Source: Platycnemis pennipes (Eukaryota; Arthropoda; Insecta; Odonata; Platycnemididae). From it: a stretch of 64,000 bases of DNA. Within the stretch, counting starts at the first letter, position 1; every line of letters starts with the position of its first letter. The notes under the pieces were generated by a model. The model made no database searches. It was not told the DNA's origin and saw only the letters and a list, made by a program, of their open reading frames with translations. The stretch covers positions 110,873,054 through 110,937,053 of the forward strand of contig OW121846.1 in the NCBI GenBank assembly GCA_933228895.1, given 5' to 3'. Of this stretch, positions 33,690 to 45,129 are shown in pieces. The translations under genes and the position numbers were made by a program.

Positions 33690-34107
33690 GTTTCACTTCC
33701 GGTCGGTTCTCCTGGGAAAAGATTTTGAAACATTCTGAAAGAAATGAAATGAAAAACTTTCCCTCCATGGTTCGATTCACGGCTAAGGTGAATATTTTTC
33801 AGTTGAAATTGGCTTCTTTCCATCATCCCCACCAAATGTGTGACCATTCATTTATGTGTTCCTATCCTTTTCCAACGACTATCTTCAGTACGTTTGAACA
33901 CTTGTTGGCAGTTTTTTTATGTTTGTTTGTATTCCGATTTGTGGAGGGGGAACGTTGTGCATTCTTGTGGGGTTCTAAAACAAAAATTGGAAGCTATGTT
34001 TGAATTTGGGTTATGGCAAAGACAACGTTACATGTTCTGGATCGCTTTGATGCCACTGCATGGACTGCTGTTGGCAAGGCTGGGCTCAGGCATGTTTAAA
34101 TAATGTT
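33690..34107. other. RAD17 intron 4 DNA, nothing recognised
   Basis: No gene or assigned repeat. Confidence 0.45.
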
Positions 34108-34297
34108 GTCGGCCCCGGTGGCGGCGTGGTTAAGTCCTCGCCTGCTAACCTGAGGGTCGCGGGATCGAGTCCCGCCTGAGTGGTTTTTTCACCACTCAGG
34201 ACATGGTTGTGTGTGCTCGTCGATTGTTACATGTTAAAAACCCCGATATAAAGGCCACATGTGCTGTTTTCGGCGGTAGTGGAAAATAAATATTATA
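34108..34297 (+). mobile_element. tRNA-derived SINE (Ser/Leu-tRNA-like head)
   Basis: The head GGCCCCGGTGGCGGCGTGGT starts at 34111 and continues TTAAGTCC...CTGCTAACCTGAGGGTCG. It has an A-box-like GCGTGGTTAAG and a good B box, GGATCGAGTCC (34162-34172); the CTGCTAACC anticodon-arm-like part resembles tRNA-Ser. A 9-bp hairpin (CCTGAGTGG...CCACTCAGG) follows at 34175-34200, then a tRNA-unrelated body ending in an A/T-rich tail near 34285-34297. It is not a functional tRNA, because the acceptor arms do not pair. Confidence 0.7.
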
Positions 34298-35459
34298 CCT
34301 AAATAATAAAATTATTTAGGTTGATCTGACTGAGGATGAGGGAAAGACTGAAACGGGAGGCAAAATATATTTGTGAGTGTAAGCATTGCTGTACAATAGT
34401 GACAGAGCAGAGGGGCTTCTGGAGATTCCAAGCACAAGGTTCCGGAATTCCATGCCCACACACCTTTGGCATTGAGGCTGTTTTAACAGTGGCAGGGTCC
34501 ACTGCATTCCTCCTCAGAGATGGAGGTGCTGCATTTTCAAGACATGCCAGTGCCCAGCCTAGTGGACTGCAGCAGGGCCGGAGTCTCTGTATTGGTCAGC
34601 ATACACGTAAGGTTGTCATTGTCACAACCCTATAACCTGATATCCAGAACCCCCCCTTCTTGTTTAGGTCCCATGAGACTTCATCATGCCTCCCATTACG
34701 TAACTCGGAAGTGTTGTGTCAAGATTGAGCTCGGTGTCTCCCCCCATTCCCTCCTTACATTTTCATGGGGAACCTAGTGGTACATCAGGGGATGGACTCA
34801 TAATTGCCTACTACTAAAATGCTGGCTTCATGTACATGAGATAATCACCCCATTGAAATATCTTATGTAATTTAACATAGCCAAGAAAGTGGGTACTTGT
34901 ATTTTTGCTTGTGATCCAAGGGAAATCCTGTGTGGTTGTGTTTCCATCATTCATTTCATTAGGGTTATTATTTTTTTTCATCTCTCTGCCATCATCACCC
35001 CATCCATTTCCATCCTTCATTTCATATGGGTTTATGTGTTTTTAATCGTAGAGGTTGATAATGGTGTGTAATATATGCACTTTTGCTTTAGAATATATGA
35101 GTGACTGATGTTAATTCAGTGTAAGCCTGTTTTGTTTTGCCGCTGGATGAAAAGTTTTCCTAAAATCCATTCCTAGCCGATGGGGACAATTTTGCCATCA
35201 TCTCCCTCCCATGGTACAAGCTACTTAAGACATGAAGTGTGGTCGGGGACCCCCTGGGTAAACTGGCTTATTTGTTGGGTCAAATTGAATGTGATTTGTC
35301 AGGAAGTGGAGAGCCAGCCATATGTGTCTTGTAGCAGGAGAGGGGCATCGCAATCTATTTAACGTGGACGGCTTCCCTGGTCTCTGTTGGGGCGGCTGGG
35401 CCAGTTACAATATATGTATATTGTTCATTCATGCACATTTGTTATGTTTTTCATTTCAG
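34298..35459. other. RAD17 intron 4 DNA, nothing recognised
   Basis: No convincing gene; the open frames here are short and unconserved in appearance. The exon 5 acceptor (TTTTCATTTCAG) ends at 35459. Confidence 0.45.
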
Positions 35460-35644
35460 CTTCAATCCTGTTAACAAGACCATTATGTGTAAGGCATTGG
35501 AGAAAGTACTGCGTATGGCTAAGAGGGATAATCATAAGCTCCGGATGAAAGAAGTGAATATGGAGGACATAGCTGCAGTTGCTAATGGTGACATCAGATT
35601 TGCTGTGAACCATTTGCAATTCCTCATGATGGGGGGGGAAAAAG
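35460..35644 (+). CDS. RAD17: RAD17 exon 5: lid domain with sensor-2 motif
   Basis: Encodes FNPVNKTIMCKALEKVLRMA, then the block AAVANGDIRFAVNHLQFL. The second matches the RAD17/RFC sensor-2 helix (family pattern G-D-I-R-x-A-I-N-x-L-Q-F), whose Arg contacts ATP. SFNPV at the junction is also a RAD17 hallmark. The acceptor supplies C to complete the Ser codon AG|C. The donor is AAAAAG|GTATTG at 35644/35645, leaving one base. Length 185 nt, no disruption. A run of eight G precedes the donor. Confidence 0.92.
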
Positions 35645-37080
35645 GTATTGCAATTATTATTTTTTAATGTGACCTTAATATGTGTTGCGACTTGTGTTTT
35701 TGACTGGATTTTTGGATCAACAGTCAGTTGAATTAGTTATCTTTTCGTGAAATCTGATAGTTGTGAAAAGCTATTTTTTTATAATCACTTAAGGCTGGTT
35801 TAGGGTTGATGTCAACTGCAAACGTAAACCAGAATTGTTTTCACGTTTCACAACAGTTTACGATTGACATTAACAGGAATGTGCATCGGAAATTGTTGGT
35901 CACGGTTGTGAATCTTTGGCCTGTTGTTTACAGGTAGGTGAGTAGGTTGGCCTATTGTTAACTACAGTAGAAAGTAAGAAAATGGACAGGTATGAGTACT
36001 ACAAAAATATAAATGCTATTATCAGGTATTCAGCTTATTATTTGTGCAGGAAAAATGCTTAAAACATTTTGGGAAAAAATTGAATTTCCAAACTGTTTAC
36101 TAACAGCCCAATGTTGCCCTAATGAGTTTTGCTAATGAACGTGGCCCAAATCCCCATCAACGCTGCAAACAAATGAGAAACAACATGCAATATTGGGTGC
36201 ACACACTGCACATGGGCTGGCATGAAACAGAAGTTCACGTTGACACCAATCGCAACCTGGCCTTAACTCTTTCACACCAGTGGAATTCACTAGAAACACA
36301 GTCTCTTGTGCTCATTGAAATGCCATTTCCCTCAACTGAAGATTTTGAAAGGAAAAAAAGATCACTGGTATGCACAGGTCAAGTTCAAAGGAAAAAAAAT
36401 TTCATCATTTTTTTAAAGCAAGCTTTTCCACTCCCACAGTGGGAAACACAATGTAGTTTAAATGTAGTATCCACACTGCCCACCACATGAATGATTAAAG
36501 TCAGTGGATACATCCATTCCCGTCATATCTGAGGGTTCATCATTAATTGCTGTTTTTTGTGATGTGCCTTTTATACTCGTACATATACTGCTGTTGCCAC
36601 AATGCATCTTCTGGGCAGATGAAATATTATTATTATTTTAACTTCCGGCATGGAACTTGTCTTTAAGTTAAGTTTGTCTTTTGTTTGTAACCATGTCAAA
36701 TGCATTTTTGAAATTAAAAAAAAGCAGCATCCATCTGCTTTTCCATTTCATTTCATTTATTCATGGGCATGGCTGACCAATTACTTGGATAGCTACTTTT
36801 CATTGACTTTATTTTATGTGTTTATTCAACTTTATTCAGTTATGTAAGTAAAGAGCAATTTTAACTGTTCTCAAATTCTCTGCTTGACTTGACCAAATTC
36901 CTTTTGCCTTTTAAATGCAGTTTTAGGCTTTGGTAATTTACATTTATGCATACATTTTATTGTAAAACTTTTCTTATTAAAATCTTAAAAATGCTTTGTC
37001 CTGGTAGAAATGCTTTAGTTATTAAATCATCTTTAGAATGGGTTGTAAACTGTTGCAATTTGTTGTTACTCATGTCCTTG
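35645..37080. other. RAD17 intron 5 start, nothing firm
   Basis: A 122-codon open stretch at 36122-36490 has no recognisable motif and I do not call it a gene. The sequence GGTTTAGGGTTGATGTCAAC near 35795 and GTTTACGATTGACATTAACA near 35857 are loosely inverted and may mark an old DNA element. Confidence 0.35.
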
Positions 37081-37335
37081 GCCCTATATAAACTCTCACT
37101 CAGTGATTCAACCTGAAGGTTGGTTTGGATAGGTGAGGGTAGAGCTCACCCTGAACTAAGCCTCAGGCGTGTGAATTTCACTCATTCAGGGTAGGGGGGC
37201 CATTTCCTTTCCCTGGGCCATCTCGCACTCCAAGGATTTTTCATTTGGGGGCATCCAAAGGCTTCACCCGGACAACCCAGGACCCTTCGTTCAGTAGCTC
37301 AGCACTCTACCCACTAGGCCACCACGCTCTCTACC
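37081..37335 (-). mobile_element. Second tRNA-derived SINE, minus strand
   Basis: On the minus strand from about 37332 the head reads GAGCGTGGTGGCCTAGTGGG, giving a good A box (TGGCCTAGTGGGTAG), then a degenerate B box (GGGTTGTCCGGG, near 37270-37281). A ~190-bp unrelated body runs down to about 37081. Not a functional tRNA. Its sequence is different from the SINE at 34108-34297. Confidence 0.6.
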
Positions 37336-37783
37336 TATAGAAAACATATCAATAATTTATGTCAAAAGGTGTATTGAAATTTTGACAAATGCTGCATGTT
37401 AAAATAATGACCTATATATCATTGACTTTCTCTGAGTAAAACAAAATAGAAATCGAAACATAATCATAAGATTAGCAGTTCAATGTACAGGTTCATAAGG
37501 ATATATTTTTAGGACATGCATACAGCCATAAGTAGCATAATTTGTTGTAATTTATAAAATAAATACATATTGATGATATGATACAAAAAATAACGTTTAG
37601 CGGAAATAAACTTGACCTGGAATAACTTTAGTTGTTTCTAAGTTCTAAAATTTTGTTATCCATTTGATCTGGTGAAAAAGTGAGGGAAGATTTGGGATTA
37701 AATGTTAAGTAATACAGAATAAAGAGAGCTTTCAAGATATATAGGCATGAATCACATAAGGAATAGTTGGAAGAGTTCTTTGG
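37336..37783. other. RAD17 intron 5 DNA, nothing recognised
   Basis: AT-rich; no gene. Ends at the TTAA that precedes the piggyBac element. Confidence 0.5.
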
Positions 37784-37787
37784 TTAA

Positions 37788-40690
37788 CCCTCTTAGTGCT
37801 GACCTCCTTCCTGGGGTACTAGCGAGAAATGCGGAGGGTAATTTAATAAAATGTAACACCTTAGGAAGAAAAACATTATGAAGCTGTTGTTTTACTAATC
37901 TATTTGCATTTTTTCACATTATTTAAGTTGAACTAAATAATAATGATACAATGATTTTACATTGACTAAAAAATAAATGTTATTATTTAGGTTTGATAAA
38001 GTTGAACAATATTTTTTTAGCAATAATATTTTGATTTTCAGACTCAATAGTAATATATTTTTTAAAACATTTTCTATGAAACTTATATTTTTATATAATA
38101 GAGACACTTAAAAAGATATGTAGAAAAAATTATAAATAAATTTTAAAAAACTAGCAAATTGCATAACTTTTTGTCAGGCTCTGCATAGTCCCACCTGCCA
38201 GTGTATTTCGGAGTAGCATCAGGACATGTCCTCTAATTGTACATGTGTTCATCTAGCACCTATGCTGAACCAAAAAAATGCTATGCACACCTTTATTACA
38301 CTGTATACACACTGTACGAGACCTTTTTCTCTTCTTGCCATGTTTTCCTCTACAAAAAACACAATTTTTTTCTTTCTTCCGTTGCTGCAGTCCAGCCTTC
38401 AGTCCACTTGTATGAAGAGATATGTAACCCTGTGTCTTCCCAAGCCATTCCACCTTAAGAGACTCTATAATGTTTGCTGTATATTGAAGCCTTGTCATTT
38501 TTTTATGGGATTACTTTCTTTATATATTATATAGGAGTTGAGAACCATACGAGCAATTACAGAAAAAACAACTTTCTTCCAAAACTTAATGGTACGTCTT
38601 TCATCTAGGTATGAATACACCATCATATCAGATATGTCAATTCCTCCCATGTAACTGTTCTATAAAGTTATTATTTGTGGCCTAGCTGTATCTTTGATTT
38701 TACCATGCCTCTTCTTACTTACATGAGTGCTTTGTGCTGCTGCTTTAGTGGAAAGCAGCAGAACAGGATTTTTTTGGGACTTTTTTTCCCTTTGCCCTAA
38801 GAAAAGAATTTCATCACTTCAATTCTAACATATTTCTTTTCCCCTACGCTAAACTTTTCTTTCAATTCTTTGGAAATGTTCATTAGATTCCTTCTCAATG
38901 TCCCTGTCAAATAAGTTTGATTTTTATATAATTCACGTGCCAGGTCAACACTGGAAAAGAAGTTGTCCACAACAACATGGTACCCTTTCATAAAATAATT
39001 ACCCATTGTCAAAAGTTTTTTCACAACCACAAAACTTAGTCCATGTTTCTGAAATTCTTTCTTATCTTCTTATTTCTTTACACCACAATAACAGTAGAAG
39101 GCCAGACAATAGTTCACTACGGAATCACAGAGAATCCAGAATTTTGTGCCCCATTTGTGGTGATGTTTATTTGGTAGATATTGAAGTAACTGTGAATGGC
39201 TTTTGGTAACAACTAAATTTACTAAAGTTTCATCTACGCTAAGGTGTTCATGCGGTGTATAATAATGGTGAAATAGGTGATTACCATGGTCAGCAATAGG
39301 ATGAAACTTAGTGCAAGGGTCATACTTTTCATTCCCAGGTGGAAAAAGTTTGGAATTGTGTGTGAGATGGAAAAACTTGAGAAGCAATTGAAAACGATCC
39401 CTAGACATCATTTTGTGGAACCATGGTATGGTGCGTGAATTGTTTGCCCAGTAAGAAAAGATGGTTGGTCTTTTTGTTATACCCATTTCTAGTAAAATTG
39501 CAATGAATGCTTTCATTTTAGTTACTGTCACCTTCCTCCACTGCCCCACTCTTGATTTTGGCGACAATGTATCATGGGCAGCAAGGAACTGCTCAACATA
39601 CCTGTTGGTTTCCTGTGTAAACAGATTCCATAGCATGGGGGTGAAAAACAAATTAAAGTATGCTCTGGGATCAGCTGTCGATGATGGCGCATGCTTGGGA
39701 CCTGGTATTTCTGCATAAGTGAATGTGTTCGTATTCCAAGTGTCACGGCCTTCGTATATCATGTTGAACTCCGGTTGTGAAATTGCATCGGTCACTTCGC
39801 TGGTTGTATCATCTTCATCACTTTCCTCAATAACTCTCGGCCTTTTTCTTTGCATCACAATGTCAGAGTTGTCAGAATCGGAATTCTCTTCGTCATTCAA
39901 ATGCTCGCTCTTGTCATCTTCCTCTGAGTAATCAATTTCGTCACTTAGCAATAACAGGTAATTTACCAATTCTTCATCTTCTTTTTCTTTAGAAGTTGCC
40001 ATATCAGGTACCCAAAATGAACACAAGAATGAAACGCATGTGTAAGCTGGAAATTGGTTTTGACTCAACCTCACACTCGCAGGGGAAAAACCTCACTGAG
40101 CTTCCTTGGCCATAAGAGAAGAGACTTGCTTTCCTCATATTCTATCGGCAATGTATTCACTATCTCAAGGCAGAAAAAGAATAAAGACCTGACACACATA
40201 AAGTGCTGATAATGTAATCCCATTCCACAGGGCCCAAGTGATTAGCTTTGGAAGGATGAAAGGAGATACCAAAATGATTACAAAGCAATGCTTTCATATG
40301 CGGCATATCACCATATACTAAGTAAGCAGTTGTGAATCAAAACCACCTCACCAAAACACATTCATAAGATAGCAGAACTATCAGGTTATTAGCTTTTCAG
40401 TGCCTGTTCATAGTGAAAACAGCACTCAGCGAAAAAAGAATAGGCGTTAGATTAGTCTGAGCTTCCCTGCGCGGAAAAAATCGACGCCAAAATTATTGCA
40501 TGAATTATGGTTTATGAAATGTATTTAAAATTGATGATAAAAAATATAAAAATATGTTTCATAAAGCAGAGAATTCACACTTTTAGCAGAACAAAAAATA
40601 TACACTATACAATATAAATGTAAAAAGGTATAACTATTTTACTAATGGACTGTGTGGAAGCCGATATATCGGCTCGCCGCACTAAGAGGG
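37788..40690 (-). mobile_element. piggyBac element, 2.9 kb, almost intact, TTAA-flanked
   Basis: The 12-bp inverted ends CCCTCTTAGTGC (37788-37799) and GCACTAAGAGGG (40679-40690) are perfect, and TTAA flanks both (37784-37787, 40691-40694). The interior holds one transposase gene on the minus strand. Length and structure are those of an autonomous piggyBac. The right side has GCCGATATATCGGC (40660-40673), a 14-bp palindrome just inside the terminus. It inserted in RAD17 intron 5, opposite to the gene's direction. Confidence 0.93.
38253..40002 (-). pseudogene. piggyBac transposase with a few disabling changes
   Basis: Start ATG at 40002 (MATSKEKEDEELV), with an acidic N-terminus. Then RDRFQLLLKFFHLTHNSKLF and HLSVDETLVNL (first catalytic Asp region), YLPNKHHHKWGTKFWILCD, VVVDNFFSSVDLARELYKN (second Asp) and NSYMGGIDISDMMVYSYLDE (GGIDxxD block with further Asp). 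Last is the C-terminal zinc-binding region C-V-F-C...C-I-Q-C...C, ending at 38253. Breaks: an in-frame TAA at 39072-39070 (after CGVKK), a frameshift near 38810, a TAG just before NSYMGG, and one more frame change before the cysteine-rich end. Without these it would be ~580 residues, a normal piggyBac length. The enzyme cuts and pastes at TTAA. Confidence 0.9.
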
Positions 40691-40694
40691 TTAA

Positions 40695-42191
40695 GGAAAT
40701 AGCTATTTACTAGTATGTTGTGGAATTTGAGGGCCTCGGCTAATAATTCTGCTTGAAAATCTTATACTATTGGAAATACATGCTATAACACCAGTTGATC
40801 AAAGTGGCTGGATGCACCCAATAGTTTATGATGCAACACTGTAGAAATTCTTGGTCATATAAGGAAAGAAAACAAATAGGTGGACTTCCACTTAAAATTT
40901 ATTTTAATTTTAAAAATTTCATTTAAAATTAATAAATTTGAAGGGGAAATATACATATTTTTTTATTTATGGCATAGTGGTTGGAGAAATTAATTGACTA
41001 AGGCCAGAAATAATCTCTGGATTGGAAGTGATTCTACCTCATCTCTTACTAAAATGATCATGTTATTTCCTAGTACAGAATCGGTAATCAGCACCTCCCA
41101 CTTGTCCCTGACCCTGACATCGTGTGAACTGAAAGTAGCCACTACATGGCCCTGTTTCTACTAACTTGCTTGAATAATCAGTTTGCCTGGTTTTAAATAT
41201 TTTAATAAATATAATCGGGAAAGATTTCCCAGCATCCAATCATCCTTCCATCCATGTCCGTACAACTCTTGACATGCTCCACCCAACCAACATGAAAATT
41301 AGAGGAGCAAGGGTGAACAAGAAATCGTAGAACTAAACAATCAGAATTGGTGAACATATAATGCTTCAATTCATGTACTATAAATGCCTATCTATGCCCT
41401 TATCCTTGTAGATTGGTTGGTCAGTTGGTTGGTTGTGATGTAACAAGCGGAACTATGCCTGTTGAAATGAAATGATACTCCTTAAAATCTTTTGCACTGT
41501 TTTTGCTTTCAAATGTGTGGCAGGGTGTAGATTCTCCATAGCAAAAATGAAAGAAGATAACTTTCAAACGTGTCCATAAGATTACTTTAAGTAACACAAT
41601 TTCCAGAAAGTTGAAGCAATAATTACTAAAGGTCTATTTGAACTGCGTAAAAGTTAAAAATAAATGCAATGTTTGCAGCCAAGCTCATTCACATTGAAGT
41701 TAAGGGCCCAAACATTTACTTTGTTAGAACCAAACTTTCTTGAAGAAGAATGCCTTACAGATAACCATGTAACTGCATCCATTAAATATAAGAATTTGTA
41801 TAGTTTCATACTTGATGAAAGTACTAGATTATTAATACGGATGATAATTTGTTTTTTTCCATTTGCATTAAAAATGTATAATGTTTGTCTTCGAAAGATC
41901 TGGTGTTTTCCCGGCGTATAATGCAGGTGAAGTCTTCCTTTGAAAATAGAAAACCATTTTATCCTCAACATGATAGTAAAGGGCAGTGAATGGTTTACTG
42001 TATTCAAGAATAGGGGTCAAATTTGAGTTTAGGAACTTGGTGGATGTTGGAATGTTATTTTGATCCCTATGTATGTGCTAAATAGAGGGTGCCGAAGTTC
42101 ACATTCAATGCTAATTCAACCACATATGCTAATACAAAGTACTCTGGTATCTGTGGGTGCCTGTTTTTAATACTTAATGTTGTTTCTTTAG
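40695..42191. other. RAD17 intron 5 end, nothing recognised
   Basis: AT-rich with no gene. The exon 6 acceptor (TTGTTTCTTTAG) ends at 42191. Confidence 0.5.
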
Positions 42192-42330
42192 GTCCATCGT
42201 GTGTCATGCCTTCAGGTGACATTTTGCCTGCAAGAAAAGGAAAAAGTGTTGTGAAGAATACATTGTCGTCAAAGGATAGATCTGCAGAAATTTTTCGCTG
42301 TCTTGGGGGAGTATTATATAATAGACGTAG
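42192..42330 (+). CDS. RAD17: RAD17 exon 6: linker and start of the C-terminal half
   Basis: Encodes a basic linker (PARKGKSVVKNTLSSKDRSA) followed by EIFRCLGGVLYNRR, which matches the RAD17 block F-R-A-L-G-K-I-L-Y-C-K-R that opens the domain after the ATPase core. The acceptor supplies GT to finish the Gly codon begun at 35644. The donor is CGTAG|GTATAT at 42330/42331. Length 139 nt, leaving two bases. No downstream exon was recognised in the remaining 21.6 kb. Confidence 0.88.
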
Positions 42331-43053
42331 GTATATTTTAAAATTTCCTACCTCAAAAATAGACACTAAATGTGTATCAAGTTGATATTTATGGAAGGTA
42401 AGCGTGTGTAGGCTAATTTCCCTCTCTTAAAAGTATCCAAAACTTGGAAACATAGCTTCCGTTATGATTTTTTAGCTTCAGTTTATGATCCATGTCCAAT
42501 CCTCATGATTGGTTTTCCTGCAATTCTCTCTGTTCATGATGTAATATGTAACTGCTGTTAGTTTTCACTGATTTTTTTATAATTGCCTTTTCTTTCAGTT
42601 GAATGTAGTTTAAAAAATATTTTTATTTTATTCTTTTTATAACTGTGTTTTGTGCCTTCCCCCAATTTTATTTTCAAATTCATAGATCCTATTATAATGA
42701 TATTGATTACTGTGCTGTGAAGGAAATGCCTAATGCCTGTGTGTGTTTGAGAAAATAGCATCTACAAGGTGCCAATTGATCCTTATTAGCTATTCAACTT
42801 TGTTGTACAGGGAGTCTATAGGCTATTTCGAATGAGTTGGTGGGTGGGAAGGTAGGGCCAGCCAGACGGAGGAGTTTGACTTCGGTCACGTGTTCAGGGA
42901 CACCAATAGGAGTGTGGGAGGGGAAATTCCTTCTCTTACAAGCTCAGTCTTACTCTGGCTTTTGCCATGCACAGATCTGCTCTCTGCTTGCTATGTTGCC
43001 ATGTGTTCCATGTATTCAACATTTTTATTTAAGGTAAGTACTGCTGTGTGATT
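42331..43053. other. RAD17 intron 6 start, nothing recognised
   Basis: No gene or clear repeat; a G/C-richer patch at 42835-42920 has no recognisable content. Confidence 0.45.
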
Positions 43054-44814
43054 ACTGAGGGTAGGGCTGGGCAGTGCAGGAAATGCTGAACCGGTTCTCG
43101 GTTCTGAAAAAAACCGTTTGCGACGGCAGTGCCCCGGTTCAATAGATCGAACCGGTGTTTTCTACTGAACCGGTGTTTTCTAATGAACCAGTGTTTTCTA
43201 CTGAACTGTATTTTTTCTAGTGAACCGCGTTTTTTCTCATCCAAAATATTTTTTTGGTCAAATTTTTATTTTACCAGTTTTTTGAAGATTTGTTTTTTTC
43301 TTAAAGAAAATACTTCTTAATAACGTGGGTTTACTTTCCTAAACTTAACAGTAAAATGTGAGAATGCTTGCGAGAGCCAATGGTTTTTGTACGAGGCCTG
43401 GGCGTACACATAAATTGGTTTTCTGAAGTGTTAAGAATTGCACCTAAATTTGTTGATCTGCGGAATTCAAACCTGCCGCGTGAACGGCGATGAAATGCAC
43501 ATTATTTTTGAAAGAAGACATTGCAAAATTTTCTCGGATTTTATTTATTTAGCACGATGCGTTTCGTTGTTAAAACAACATTAGCAATTCGCTTGATCAC
43601 TCTCAATGATATTACTATTGTAGCAACAAAACGCGTCATGCTAAATTAATAACTCCCTTGGTGAATGAAAAGCTCCCTAGAGGCAGAGCGACTGGTGTCT
43701 ACGTACGGACGAAATCTTTCCACTTAATCTGATCTGATTTACGTGCTTCCAGAGAGCTGAGATGTGTGGAGAGGCTGATTCCTTTCGTCTGTGATTCATA
43801 GTTATCTGCCTTTCTTAGTCGACATTTCCTTTCTCTTTCATCATGGCAAAGATTACGAGGCGAGGGTCCGACTCTGACGCCTTGTGTTTGGTTTTGACTT
43901 TGGCGGCTTTTTTTCTGCCTCGGGACCGTCTCTTCACTGATTCCCTATTTAACTGGCCATGACTTCTAGCTCACGTGAGTTGTCCGACAAGCAAATGCAA
44001 GGTGCTCTGATAGAGAGGAGTGAAGTCAGTTCAGATACAATTTCCAAGGATTTAATTGGATACCCTCTGGTTTCCTGCTCCTAGCAGGAATAGGAAAAAT
44101 TTCTCAGTTAATTTTTAATGCAAGAAAATAATTGGGAAGATATCAATAATGCTTATCATCCTTTGCCTTTTATGTGTGATTCAGTTGGTAAATAAATAGT
44201 GCCAGTTGTGTTCTGAAATATTTCGAGTTAATTTTCCGTGACTGTTTTATTTCAATTGAGGTTTCTGAAACAAAGTGATCGGAACGGTGGGTATTGGAAA
44301 AGCTGAAAGGACAACCCTCGAATACCGAAATTGAATGCAAGAGATTGATAAGACAACAAGAAAACCCAAAACTGGAAGTCGCAAGAGCCATCGATCCGCT
44401 AAGACGTTTACGTCAAAGTCTACATTAAGTCTTCAATGCCTTCCCCATTAAAGCACCCTGAGCAATCAAAATACCTTTGATTAAAGTTACCCTGAAGGCA
44501 TGGAATTGAGTGGACCCTGAAGGCATATACTGCATCGCATACTCTTGAGGGGTTAAAACGCAGGCATTCTTTTCTAAACTGAACAGTAGTAGAGGATGTT
44601 TGGGGAGCCAATGGTTTTTAGGTGAGACCTGGGCTTATATTTATCTTCACATTTTTAAAGTTCTAAACGATGCTCCTACATATCTGGTTTTTGTTTTGGT
44701 AAACATCCCAGTGACTTCTTCAAAGAAATAAAATGCTGTTTCATTAATGACACATGGAGCTGTATTTTATCAATTACGGGAAGGGTGTGCTGAAGGTTGA
44801 GAACAAATTGATTG

Positions 44815-45129
44815 TCAAAATTTAAATTTTAATACAAGTGCAGATGCTAAATTACAATTTTCAATTACTACTAATTTAAATGTAGAAATCAGCTGGCACA
44901 TGGCGCTGGTTTTTACTAGTAATTTTCTAAATTTAAATTTTCTAAATTCTAAAGAACTAATTTTCATTTCCATGGCGTTCATGGAAATGAAAATTAGTTC
45001 TTCGGCGTGTTTGCCTAGTAAACACGTTCGCAATTTATTTATAACAAGTCCTCCCAAACTGAAAATTCTTTTGGATTCTGCTGATTTTGTTGGTATAGCA
45101 AGATATTTCCTGGACAGATCTGCCAGCAA
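44815..45129 (-). pseudogene. hAT transposase C-terminal dimerisation region
   Basis: The first ~45 codons read LADLSRKYLAIPTKSAESKR then IFSLGGLVINKLR and AEELIFISMN, which is the hAT dimerisation block (family pattern L-A-x-K-Y-L-x-I-P-x-T-S-A-x-S-E-R-x-F-S). Just after it, the frame runs into a perfect hairpin (44952-45002), so residues beyond ISMN are not family sequence. The DDE core upstream is missing. It cannot work alone. Confidence 0.85.
44952..45002. repeat. Perfect 22-bp hairpin at the end of the hAT coding remnant
   Basis: The arms 44952-44973 and 44981-45002 are exact reverse complements separated by seven bases (ggcgttc). The left arm begins aagaactaa and ends ttccat. Confidence 0.9.

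Larger units (their letters stand above)
3151..42330 (+). other. RAD17: RAD17 gene, 5' part (six coding exons, interrupted by transposon-filled introns)
   Basis: RAD17 is an AAA+ ATPase that replaces RFC1 in a clamp loader with RFC2-5 and loads the RAD9-RAD1-HUS1 clamp at damaged DNA in the nucleus, enabling ATR signalling. Six exons match the family in the right order and strand. Introns are about 5.1, 16.1, 7.3, 3.3 and 6.5 kb, then one longer than 21 kb. All five internal junctions keep the frame: phase 0, 1, 2, 2 and 1, each acceptor supplying the missing bases. The joined exons give about 314 residues, roughly the first half of a usual ~650-residue RAD17. No exon for the C-terminal half was recognised up to 64000. 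No stop or frameshift was seen, so the gene looks functional. Confidence 0.9.

Noticed and set aside
34108..34180. A functional tRNA-Ser gene
   Set aside because: The acceptor stem does not pair and the body continues into SINE-like sequence.
36122..36490. A 122-codon plus-strand open frame in intron 5
   Set aside because: No family features, no splice-site support and intron-like composition.
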